Position numbers and translations under genes: made by a program. A stretch of 39,716 nucleotides of DNA, from positions 1 through 39,716 of the forward strand of contig CAMFKX010000013.1 in NCBI GenBank assembly GCA_945957375.1, given 5' to 3'. The notes beneath the pieces were generated by a model. That model made no database searches. It worked only from the letters and a program-made list of their open reading frames with translations, and was not told the origin of the DNA. Within the stretch, counting starts at the first letter, position 1. Each line of letters begins with the position of its first letter. This DNA is from an uncultured Roseiarcus sp. Its GTDB lineage: Bacteria > Pseudomonadota > Alphaproteobacteria > Rhizobiales > Beijerinckiaceae. Shown piece after piece: positions 26,467-34,191 of the stretch.

Positions 26467-28872
26467 TCAGAGCGTCTTGAGGTAGGCGATCAGCGCCCGC
26501 TTGTCGTCGTCGCTCAGCGCCGGCTCCCGGCCGAAGGCCTTCTCGTCGTCGCTGAGGCCCTCGGCGTTGAAAGCGTCCGTGCCGAAGTAATGGCCGCGGT
26601 TGACCACGAAGTCCGGGCACTTGAGCAGCGTTCGCAGCGGCTTCCCGAGCTTCCCGAACCAGTCGAGCATCGCGGCGTCGTCGCTCGCGTCGAGAGCTGG
26701 CCAGTTGCGCGCGGCGTCGTACACGAGCTGCACGAGGGCCTGGTCGTGCGCCTTGCGTTGTCCAAACGGGATGTCGAACCGGGACCGGAAGTTGGCGGCG
26801 ACGTTGATCGGGAACCCCTTCGGGATCGGACCAACGCTGAAGTTCCCGTCCTTGTCGAAGGCCTTTTGATACGGTTTGGCCGGCAGCCACTCGACCAGAT
26901 TCTGGAGTTCGACCGGGACGCTGCGCTTCGGGATCAGAACCGCGCTCCGCTCGGTCGTGCGCGCGATGGTGCCGTCGAAGCCGGGGTCGCGCGGCCGTCT
27001 CTCCGGCCACAGGAGTTGTTCAATCGAGGCGTCGAAGACCGTCATCCGGCTCTCGACCGAAGGGTCCCCGGAATACGGACCGAGGCGATTGTTGACGAAG
27101 AACGGCGCGGTCGACCAGATGCTCACCAGCGACGGGACCCGCGTGAAGCCGAGCCCTCCGCCCGGCATGACGTATCGCCATTTCTCCGCGGTGAAGGGGT
27201 CCTGCACCGTGACCGCGCCGACCGAGGGAAGGCTCTTGTAGGTCTCCGACGAGAAGTTGTCCCAGATGTTGCCGCGGATGGCGTTGGTGCCGAGCGGGCT
27301 GCACGCATTGGTGCGCAAGAGCGTCACGGGAATGCGCGCGTCCGTCGAGAGGTAATTGTCGGTGAGGAAGTCCGGGGCCGCGACGATCGCGCGCATCCTG
27401 GCTTTGAAGTCGTCGGTCTGCGTGTAGGCCCAATAGCGCTTGAAGCAGGCGAGGTAGCCGGGGCCCGAGCAGCCGCCCGGATCGAGCATGGCGCGCGCCT
27501 CGTCAGGCAGCTTGCTCGAATGGCAGCGCGCGCAGGTCTCGGCGAAGACGGTCTTGCCGCGCCCGAGCGTCGCGGAGTCCGCGGTCAGGTAACGATCGCC
27601 GCCCGGGGCGTCGGCAAGCCGGTCCGGCTGCCCGCCCTTGAGCAGGTACTGGGCCATGAACGGCGTTCCCGCTTCCGTCGCCCGCCAGTAGGCCGAGTTG
27701 GCCTCGGCGGCGGCGATCGGAATGGCGTCGATCCTCTTGCCGCCGAAGAACGGATTGAAGTGGCGCATCCACTCTTCGCTGAAGAGGCCGATGTTGATGT
27801 AGACGCGGTTGAGCGCGCCGAGCACCCCGACCGAATCCGAGCCGTCCTTCAGGACGCGCGGCGACCACGACGTATGGGGCGCGTCGAAAAAGCCGGGCAA
27901 CTGTTTGTTGCCGAGTTGCGGTCCCTCGAGGGTCTCCTTGCCCCAGAGTTTTGCCTGCGCGAGTCTCGGCCCGAGCAGATAGACCGCGTTCATGGTGCGG
28001 GGGTTGTTGATGTAGTCGGTCGAGACGAGCGACGTGTCCATCGTGCCCGGCGGGTAGGAATGCATGAGCTGGTAGAGGAAGTTCTTGCGATCGGCGCCCC
28101 AGACGAACACGCGGTCCATCCAGAGATATTGCGCGCCGACCGTCGCATTGAGTTCACCCCACTTGGGATGCGCGGGATCGGCGGGAGGATGGATCGGGCT
28201 CGGCCCGACATGGCAGAAGCTGCAGGCCATGCCGACCCGATAGGGCCGGACCAGCTTGGGATCGTTATAGTAATTCGGGTCGGTGTAGTAGCGCTCCGGG
28301 TCCCAGTTGTCCTTCGCCGCCTGATCGAAGTCCGGGTTGGGGAACAGGCGCAGTCCGACGACGCCGCTCGCGTAGCCGAAATACGAGCCGACCGGCAGCG
28401 TCGATCCGTCCTTGAACTGCGTTCCACGAGCGCCGATGGCGACCCCAGGATACTTCGTCTCGCTTTCGAACGGATCGGGCGCGCATCCGGGTCCGCGCGC
28501 GTCGAGCCATAGTCCGAAGCGCTTCGGATCCGGGCCGGTCGGCGTCTCGAAGCAGGGTTCGTTGACGGCCCCGAGCCAGCGCCAGCGGGAATCCCGGTCA
28601 CAGCGCCGCCCGTCGCAGTAGGTCTGGCTGGGATGCGAGGTCACGATCTTGAGAAGGTCGAAGGTGGCGAGACTGCTTCGGGTCACCTGATCCCAGAACC
28701 GGTCGTCGCCGCCGGTCCAGACGAGCCACATGTTGCGGCCCTTGACCTCGTCCGTCGTCAGCTGGACGCCGTTGTCCATGTCGTGAAAGAAGTCTTCGTC
28801 CGCCTGGGGGAAGGACGCGGCGTCGAATAGCCCTGCAAGCAATGTGCTTCTCACCCGCGCCCATTCGAGCAT
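26467..28872 (-). CDS. Di-haem c-type cytochrome, RoxA/MauG-related
   Basis: This is an 801-residue protein. I chose ATG 28872 because GGGAGG lies just upstream; the open frame extends 50 codons further but without family character. Two haem c sites are present: C-S-F-C-H near residue 215 and C-A-R-C-H near 445. The C-terminal region VPSLVSIWSTAPFFVNNRLG followed by IEQLLWPERRPRDPGF matches the peroxidase/MauG/RoxA superfamily, where this stretch surrounds the active-site tryptophan. The two-haem spacing and length recall RoxA-type polyisoprene dioxygenases. No convincing Sec signal is seen at the N-terminus, which is odd for a c-type cytochrome. It is the first gene of an operon with the GMC enzyme. 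Confidence 0.75.
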   Translation of the reverse strand: MLEWARVRSTLLAGLFDAASFPQADEDFFHDMDNGVQLTTDEVKGRNMWLVWTGGDDRFWDQVTRSSLATFDLLKIVTSHPSQTYCDGRRCDRDSRWRWLGAVNEPCFETPTGPDPKRFGLWLDARGPGCAPDPFESETKYPGVAIGARGTQFKDGSTLPVGSYFGYASGVVGLRLFPNPDFDQAAKDNWDPERYYTDPNYYNDPKLVRPYRVGMACSFCHVGPSPIHPPADPAHPKWGELNATVGAQYLWMDRVFVWGADRKNFLYQLMHSYPPGTMDTSLVSTDYINNPRTMNAVYLLGPRLAQAKLWGKETLEGPQLGNKQLPGFFDAPHTSWSPRVLKDGSDSVGVLGALNRVYINIGLFSEEWMRHFNPFFGGKRIDAIPIAAAEANSAYWRATEAGTPFMAQYLLKGGQPDRLADAPGGDRYLTADSATLGRGKTVFAETCARCHSSKLPDEARAMLDPGGCSGPGYLACFKRYWAYTQTDDFKARMRAIVAAPDFLTDNYLSTDARIPVTLLRTNACSPLGTNAIRGNIWDNFSSETYKSLPSVGAVTVQDPFTAEKWRYVMPGGGLGFTRVPSLVSIWSTAPFFVNNRLGPYSGDPSVESRMTVFDASIEQLLWPERRPRDPGFDGTIARTTERSAVLIPKRSVPVELQNLVEWLPAKPYQKAFDKDGNFSVGPIPKGFPINVAANFRSRFDIPFGQRKAHDQALVQLVYDAARNWPALDASDDAAMLDWFGKLGKPLRTLLKCPDFVVNRGHYFGTDAFNAEGLSDDEKAFGREPALSDDDKRALIAYLKTL

Positions 28873-29158
28873 GCCCGCCTCCCAATACGCGGCGGCCGTT
28901 GCGCCGCAGCAAGTGCATGGCGCTGACTGACCGCGACCAGTGTCGCGCCACTCCCGAAGCGGCGCAACCTTGCAGGGATACATCTGGCGCACAAGGACTG
29001 CGTTCGCCGTGCGCAGCGTCACATCGCAGTGAGGCGCGGAATCGTATAGTCAATCGACGACGCTTCCATTCCGTCGATCGGCCCGTGGCCGCGTATATGC
29101 GGCGCGGGCGATTTCGGACGCTGCGGAGGAGTGGTTTCGGCCAAAGGGGAGACGTCCG

Positions 29159-30379
29159 GTGATCCTCCGGTTGCTTCATCGTCTGCTGGAAATCTTCCTC
29201 CATCTCGAACGGAGGCTCGAGCAGCCGTATCTGCGCCCAGCGTTCAACGCGGTCTTCCGGACGCCGCTCGCGCTCGCGGCGACCTGGCTCATCAACGTCC
29301 GCCGCAGCCGTGAGCCGCTGGCCCTCGCCGAAGAGACGCCGCTTCCCGGAGAAGAGGAGGCCGCGCAGACGATGATCGACGAGATGCGCCGACACCTGGC
29401 GCGCGATTTTCCCCGCGGCGGGTTCGAGCGGGCGGGCAACACCAAGACGCATGGGCTTGTTCGCGGCGAACTCCAGATTCACGAAGGACTGCCCGACGCC
29501 CTGCGCCGCGGGCTGTTCGAAACGCCCGCGACCTATCGCTGCTGGGTTCGCTTCTCCGGACCCGGTCCGCATATCGAGCCCGACATCAACGACGTCGGCT
29601 TCGGCAGCATCAGCGTGAAGGTCATGGGCGTGCCGGGGGAAAAACTCTGGGACGACGAGAAGCGCACGCAGGACTTCACCGCGGTCTGCACGCCGACCTT
29701 CGTCACGCCGGACGTCAAGGCCAACGCCCGGCTGCAATATTGGAGCCGCCGGCATCTGCCCGTCTTCTATTTCCTCGACCCGCGCGAGCCGCACCTGCTC
29801 GACTTCGTCATGCAGGGCCTCTGGAACGAGACTCAGACCAATCCCCTCGGTCAGACCTATTATTCCTGCGTGCCCTATCTCATGGGGCCGGGACAGGCGA
29901 TGCAATACAGCTTCTGGCCGATGACCAAGGTCTCGAAGTGGATCCCCGGCCTGCCGTTTCATCCGGCGGATAATTACTTGCGCGACAACATGGTTCGGAC
30001 TCTCGACCGCACGGACGTCGAGTTCGAGCTACGCGTCCAGTTGCAGGCCGATCCGTTCCTGATGCCGATCGAGAACAACGCCGTGCTCTGGCCGACCCGG
30101 CTCTCGCCGCGGGTTCCGGTCGCGACGCTGCGCATCCCGAGGCAATCGTTCGACCACCCGGATCAGTTCGCCTTCACCCGCAATCTGCGCTTCAACCCCT
30201 GGCACTGCCTGCCCGACCATCGGCCGCTCGGCAACCAGAGCCGGGCGCGCAAGCGCATGTACGACGAGCTTGCGGCCTTCCGCCAGAAGATGAACGGCGT
30301 CGGGCACGTCGAGCCGACCGGCGACGAGGTTTTCGGGGCGAACACGGACGAGACGCGGACGAGCGACCCGGTGGCGTAG
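29159..30379 (+). CDS. Catalase-like haem protein
   Basis: This is a 406-residue protein with a GTG start at 29159 behind AGGGGAG. The N-terminal 60 residues are hydrophobic and basic (MILRLLHRLLEIFLHLERRL), perhaps membrane-attached. The catalase-like core starts near residue 95. KTHGLVRGELQIHEG holds a histidine where catalases have the distal one, followed by YRCWVRFSGPGP and DINDVGFGSISVKVMGV. A late block, NLRFNPWHCLPDHRPLGNQS plus RARKRMYDELAAFR, resembles the C-terminal catalase region and supplies a possible proximal Tyr. It is shorter than true catalases, and some relatives act on fatty-acid hydroperoxides. It is divergent from the cytochrome gene and convergent with the DyP gene. 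Confidence 0.75.
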   Translation: MILRLLHRLLEIFLHLERRLEQPYLRPAFNAVFRTPLALAATWLINVRRSREPLALAEETPLPGEEEAAQTMIDEMRRHLARDFPRGGFERAGNTKTHGLVRGELQIHEGLPDALRRGLFETPATYRCWVRFSGPGPHIEPDINDVGFGSISVKVMGVPGEKLWDDEKRTQDFTAVCTPTFVTPDVKANARLQYWSRRHLPVFYFLDPREPHLLDFVMQGLWNETQTNPLGQTYYSCVPYLMGPGQAMQYSFWPMTKVSKWIPGLPFHPADNYLRDNMVRTLDRTDVEFELRVQLQADPFLMPIENNAVLWPTRLSPRVPVATLRIPRQSFDHPDQFAFTRNLRFNPWHCLPDHRPLGNQSRARKRMYDELAAFRQKMNGVGHVEPTGDEVFGANTDETRTSDPVA

Positions 30380-30382
30380 GGG

Positions 30383-31963
30383 TCAGAGATTGGTAACCCA
30401 TCGCAGCGCCGCGAGTCCGGGCAGGAAGAAATAGGCCCCGCCCTTCACAGTGACGAACCGGGGCAAGCCGGTCGCGCGGCGGCAGGCGGGATCCGCGGAA
30501 GGACGCGTGAACCCGTCGGTGGGCTGGGGCGCCGCGCTGACGGGCGGGACCGGAAACGGCTGGCGGTTCCCGAGCAGCGGATCCTGCTCTCCGGTCAGCC
30601 CCGCGAATTTGCCGTTGGCGAGCCAGGCGCCTTGCACGAACTCGAACTGGCGCGCGATGTTGGCGTTGAGACAGATGAACTGGAGCCCGGCCTCGGGGTC
30701 CGGCGTGGACGGGTCGAGCGCGGCGGCGCGGTCGATCTTGCGCCCGTATGCGCGGCCGCGGCGCAGGATCCGATGGAAGCGGGCCGAAGCGATCGCGTCG
30801 TCCTCCTGGCGCAGATGCGGCCACACGGTCGTGTTCCGCTCCCAGGGCAGGGTGGACGCGGTCTGCGCGCCCTGCCGACGGGCGGTCAGACCGAGCGTGG
30901 CGAGCAGGTTGTCGATCGGGGCCTCGAAGCCCGGAGGCGCGTCGCCCGTGCGTGGGTTGGCGCGGCGCACATGGGCGCCGATCGGACACAAGAGCCCATC
31001 GGGGTCCGCCTCGAACAGGAAGCCGTTGACGTCGCGATCCGAAGGCTCCACCCCCGGGATCGCGAGCCCGGTCTCAAGATCGGCGAGCGCCGCCCCGTTC
31101 ATCCGGCGCCCGACCATGGCCTCGGCCAACGTGATCGGGTCGGCGCCTGCGCGGCGCGCCTCGGCGTCGACCCAGAGCCAGAAGCCGCGCACGTCCTGGG
31201 CGAGCTGGCGGAAGACGAGATAGGAGCCGTTTCGCCCCAGGTCTCCAACGCCGCCTGCCCGCCCGACTTGGTCCAGGTCGGGATCGCCGGCCCGAAGTTT
31301 CGGCGACTCCGCCGGAAATCCGTACTCGTTTCCGTAGCCGAGCAGGATTTCGCCGAGCGCGATCCGGTTGGTGAACACGCGGTCTGCGCGCGTCCCGGGC
31401 GTGCGCGTGGCGTCCCAGTCGAACGCCGGCTGCGAGAGTCCATCGGCGAACCCGAACGGCTCGCCTTCGCCCAATTCCGACGTCTGGAGCGTTTCGATGC
31501 ACGCGAGGCCGCTTCGTTCTGCGGCCTGGCGGGTCGCGTGCTCGAATTCGCCAATGCGGTCGGGACCCGCGAACAGAGCGATCAGCAGGTGAGGTTCGCG
31601 CTCGCCGAGGCCCCATCCCCACGTGTCCGGCGCGTTGGCGCCGATGTCGCCGAGACGGCGCGAACGGTTCGGGTTCCCCGCCATGCCCTCGACGAACTCG
31701 GGATTGAACCGCTGCAGGACGGAGTCGGGCGCGCCGAGCGCCCTGAGACCGGCGGCGGTCACCGCGCATTGCGCCGCCTCCGGAAGCCGGTCCCGCTCGA
31801 TGTCCGCCACCGAGGCGATCGCGAGGCCGCCGAGGAAGCGGCGCGCCGCGGGCGGATCGACGACACGGAACAGCAGGTAGGACGCGCCCCGGAGGGAACC
31901 AAAGCCCGTGTAGGCCAGCGCCTGGATGTCGGAGCGGTCGATGTCGCGGCGGAAAACGGCCAT
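30383..31963 (-). CDS. DyP-type haem peroxidase
   Basis: This is a 526-residue dye-decolorising peroxidase. The G-x-x-D-G motif appears as FGFADGLSQP (near residue 171), whose Asp is the distal catalytic residue. The proximal haem-ligand histidine is in PIGAHVRRANPR (near residue 326). RNGSYLVFRQLAQD supplies the distal arginine region. The C-terminal part GLQFICLNANIARQFEFVQG is typical of the longer class. There is no Tat or Sec signal, so it is cytoplasmic unless loaded into a compartment, and no encapsulin gene is seen. It starts one base after the stop of the upstream gene (TGA-C-ATG) and is the last gene of a three-gene operon. Confidence 0.9.
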   Translation of the reverse strand: MAVFRRDIDRSDIQALAYTGFGSLRGASYLLFRVVDPPAARRFLGGLAIASVADIERDRLPEAAQCAVTAAGLRALGAPDSVLQRFNPEFVEGMAGNPNRSRRLGDIGANAPDTWGWGLGEREPHLLIALFAGPDRIGEFEHATRQAAERSGLACIETLQTSELGEGEPFGFADGLSQPAFDWDATRTPGTRADRVFTNRIALGEILLGYGNEYGFPAESPKLRAGDPDLDQVGRAGGVGDLGRNGSYLVFRQLAQDVRGFWLWVDAEARRAGADPITLAEAMVGRRMNGAALADLETGLAIPGVEPSDRDVNGFLFEADPDGLLCPIGAHVRRANPRTGDAPPGFEAPIDNLLATLGLTARRQGAQTASTLPWERNTTVWPHLRQEDDAIASARFHRILRRGRAYGRKIDRAAALDPSTPDPEAGLQFICLNANIARQFEFVQGAWLANGKFAGLTGEQDPLLGNRQPFPVPPVSAAPQPTDGFTRPSADPACRRATGLPRFVTVKGGAYFFLPGLAALRWVTNL

Positions 31964-31964
31964 G

Positions 31965-33266
31965 TCAGATCTCCGCCAGCCAACGCCGGATCGCGTCGTC
32001 GCTCATCGCGGGCTGCTTGAAGCCGTTGCGGATGCGCGCGTTGCGGGCGAGATCGCGGGCGGTCAGACCCGGATAGGCCTTGTACCAGACATCGGTCGGG
32101 ATCTGGTGTCGGCGCTGGAAGCGCTTGAAGTCCATCTCGCGCCAGGCGCCTTTCCGGATCAGCCAGTCGGTCTGGGGATAGGCGATGGCGCTCGAGAAGG
32201 AGAGATTAAGTCCAAAACCCGCCTTGTTGATGAAGTCGTCCATGTAGGCCTCGTGGCCGCCGTCGTAGTTGCTGCAGAAGAAGGCGCGTCGCCGCCCGTC
32301 GATGAGCACCCAGTGGGCGAAATGAATAGTGCCGATGCGCCCGAGCTGGCCGCGCGTGGCGACATGCCGCGCGGCCCAGTCGATGGCGGCGAGGATCACG
32401 AGTTCGAGGCCGAGGAGGAAGCGGCCGGGCTTGATCGAGCCTATGGCGGTGTACTGGTTGGTGACGTCGTGGTCCTCGCCGAGACGGAGCTTCGCCACCC
32501 ATTCGGGATCGTAGGGATTCTCGACAATCGGATCGGTCAGCTCCCGCCGTCTCAGCGCGACCAGGACCGCGACCAGCGCGATGGCCGAGACGAGGATCGT
32601 CGCGACCGGGAAGACGATGAGCAAAAGGGCCGCGACGACGATCGGCGCGAGCAGATGAACAAGATTGGCGGCGCGCCACCCGGGCGGGGTCGGCTGCGGC
32701 TGCGTCAAGGCGATCTGCGGGCCGACGGCGGCGCGCAACGCCTGAAGCATCTGTGCGGGCTCACGCGCGCCGACCTGACGCAAAGCCTCGCGCAGAAGGT
32801 CTCGCAGGCGCGCCTCCTCGCGCGCCTGCGCCACCGTGCGTCCGACCCAGTTCACGTACGAGGCGGCCGACCTGACGCGATGGGCCGCCATCCAGCGCGC
32901 GAGATCCTCGCCCTCGCCGAAGTCCGCGCAGAAGGCGAGAACCTTCCTCAGTCCGGGACATTCTCTCGCGATCCGCCGCATGAGCGCCGTGGCGTCGCCG
33001 TCGCAGTCGATCAGGAGGCACAGGTAGGTCGGCTCGGTCTTCGGAAGGCCGGGATAGACCTCACGGTCGCCGAGCGTGTTGTCTTCCAGCACCACGAGGC
33101 GGGCGAAGTGAATCGTCTCGAACGCTCCGAACGGGAAAAGCGGATTGGCGGGATCGGCGACGCCGGGGAAGCCGGGCAGGTTCATGGTCGCCAGCAGCGC
33201 GCGCAGGCCCGCTATGCGCGGGTCGGGCACAGCCGCGACGATGATGAGACGGTCCTGCGGCGTCAT
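31965..33266 (-). CDS. Membrane protein with duplicated domain, DyP operon
   Basis: This is a 433-residue protein of unknown function. Its N-terminal third has GAFETIHFARLVVLED, and the second half has LGRIGTIHFAHWVLIDG continuing into AFFCSNYDGGHEAYMDDFIN. This looks like two copies of one alpha/beta domain ('IHFA.WV..D...FxSNYDG'), separated by two transmembrane helices at about residues 195-235 (LLAPIVVAALLLIVFPVATI). I recall this motif near haem peroxidases and catalase-like proteins but know no experimental function. Translation is coupled to the DyP gene, so it is probably a partner or membrane anchor for that enzyme. Confidence 0.7.
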   Translation of the reverse strand: MTPQDRLIIVAAVPDPRIAGLRALLATMNLPGFPGVADPANPLFPFGAFETIHFARLVVLEDNTLGDREVYPGLPKTEPTYLCLLIDCDGDATALMRRIARECPGLRKVLAFCADFGEGEDLARWMAAHRVRSAASYVNWVGRTVAQAREEARLRDLLREALRQVGAREPAQMLQALRAAVGPQIALTQPQPTPPGWRAANLVHLLAPIVVAALLLIVFPVATILVSAIALVAVLVALRRRELTDPIVENPYDPEWVAKLRLGEDHDVTNQYTAIGSIKPGRFLLGLELVILAAIDWAARHVATRGQLGRIGTIHFAHWVLIDGRRRAFFCSNYDGGHEAYMDDFINKAGFGLNLSFSSAIAYPQTDWLIRKGAWREMDFKRFQRRHQIPTDVWYKAYPGLTARDLARNARIRNGFKQPAMSDDAIRRWLAEI

Positions 33267-33320
33267 CTCCCGACCATCCTCCCGGGCTCCCCGTTGGGGT
33301 TCACGCGCTCGAAACGCGCC

Positions 33321-33770
33321 TCACGCTGCGGCGGTCTTGCGGAAATCGAGCGAGAAATCGATCAGGCGCTTCGAGTCCCAATAGACCTTGCCAAGGTAGA
33401 GGTCCGTGTCCACGAGACGGATCTCGTCGCGGATATGCGAGGCCACGAGCGAAGTCTCCGAATAGTCGAGCACGATGCATTCCTTGCCGTCGAGCCAGCT
33501 CGGCGCCTTGTAGACCCGCGCCACGATAGCCTTGAGGCCGAACGGCAGGATCTCGTTGCGCAGAAATCCCGCCTTGCCGTCGAAGATCTTGCCCTTCCAG
33601 GCGAAAATGTTGATCGCGGCTGCAATTTCCGGGCTGAAGATCGTTCCGGGCGCGATGATCGCTGCGCCGATCGCCTCGCCGTCCGGGATCGGGCCGGCCT
33701 CGTGGGCGGAAAAGAGCGCGTCGAGGTCCGGCTGCGACATGCCGAGCAGATCATGTGCGTCGAGATCCAT
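33321..33770 (-). CDS. Hypothetical protein, first gene of the DyP operon
   Basis: This is a 149-residue soluble protein. I chose ATG 33770, behind GAGGAGGAG, over the longer frame starting at 33827. The sequence has FAWKGKIFDGKAGFLRNEIL, APSWLDGKECIVLDYSETS and IRDEIRLVDTDLYLGKVYWD. This order of strands recalls lipocalin-like or DUF4334-like barrels, but I cannot name the family. There is no signal peptide or transmembrane helix. A gap of 54 bases separates it from the next gene, so one transcript is likely. It may bind the small molecule handled by the peroxidase (inference only). Confidence 0.7.
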   Translation of the reverse strand: MDLDAHDLLGMSQPDLDALFSAHEAGPIPDGEAIGAAIIAPGTIFSPEIAAAINIFAWKGKIFDGKAGFLRNEILPFGLKAIVARVYKAPSWLDGKECIVLDYSETSLVASHIRDEIRLVDTDLYLGKVYWDSKRLIDFSLDFRKTAAA

Positions 33771-33887
33771 CGTCTTCTCCTCCTCGTGCGTCCAGGAGCC
33801 TTTCGGCGCGGCACGCTCCACGACCATACTTCACGGTCGGCTGTTTCCTCTCGCCGGAAACCACCGCGCCAATTGTGAATCGGCTGA

Positions 33888-33912
33888 ATCGCAGCGTCCG
33901 ACTTACTGTTCC
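33888..33912 (-). promoter_or_regulatory. Possible EcfG-like site upstream of the DyP operon
   Basis: On the minus strand GGAAC (33912-33908), 16 bases, then CGAT (33891-33888): one mismatch to CGTT. It lies about 120 bases before the gene at 33770. One such match could be chance. Confidence 0.25.
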
Positions 33913-33984
33913 TTCGCAGGCGCCGACTATTCAAGCTTTGGATCAACGCGTCAAACAAATGTACGACGAGTCTTCGCGGCCGAC

Positions 33985-34000
33985 AGTGACGGGCGTCACA
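33985..34000. promoter_or_regulatory. CRP/FNR-type palindrome, distal copy
   Basis: AGTGA-CGGGCG-TCACA is a near-consensus CRP-type site (TGTGA-N6-TCACA) with a perfect inner palindrome GTGAC-N4-GTCAC. It lies 94 bp (centre to centre) from the second copy, in the divergent region between the DyP operon and the gene at 34192. Confidence 0.5.
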
Positions 34001-34078
34001 ACTGGCAGGGGGTCGGGTCGTCGCAACGGCCGCGCCACGATCGAATTTTCGTGACAACCGGGCCAGTTTTTTTACATT

Positions 34079-34094
34079 TGTGACCTCGGTCACT
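34079..34094. promoter_or_regulatory. CRP/FNR-type palindrome, proximal copy
   Basis: TGTGA-CCTCGG-TCACT is a near-consensus CRP-type site with the same inner GTGAC-N4-GTCAC. Its centre lies about 60 bases before the transcription start predicted from the promoter at 34112-34140, the place of a class I activator site. Confidence 0.55.
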
Positions 34095-34111
34095 GAGAAA
34101 ATCCGGGCAAG

Positions 34112-34140
34112 TTGCTAGGCGTACAACTGCGCGCTAGTCT
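34112..34140 (+). promoter_or_regulatory. Probable sigma-70 promoter of the modular lysozyme-like gene
   Basis: TTGCTA (34112-34117), 17 bases, then TAGTCT (34135-34140). With a start near 34147 the leader would be about 45 bases and includes the GGGAGG ribosome site at 34181-34186. Confidence 0.4.
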
Positions 34141-34191
34141 TTGAACACATTCACGCGGCGAGAAATCGCCGACGCCGACGGGGAGGGTTTC

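Noticed and set aside
25039-28512. Plus-strand open frame of 1157 codons opposite the GMC and cytochrome genes
   Set aside because: Its composition is that of an antisense shadow in GC-rich DNA. It has no domain and no ribosome site, and the minus strand carries two clear enzyme families.
29030-29100. GGAAT...ATTCC inverted pair between the cytochrome and catalase-like genes
   Set aside because: The arms are only five bases with a long spacer and no fit to a known operator. The match is expected by chance.
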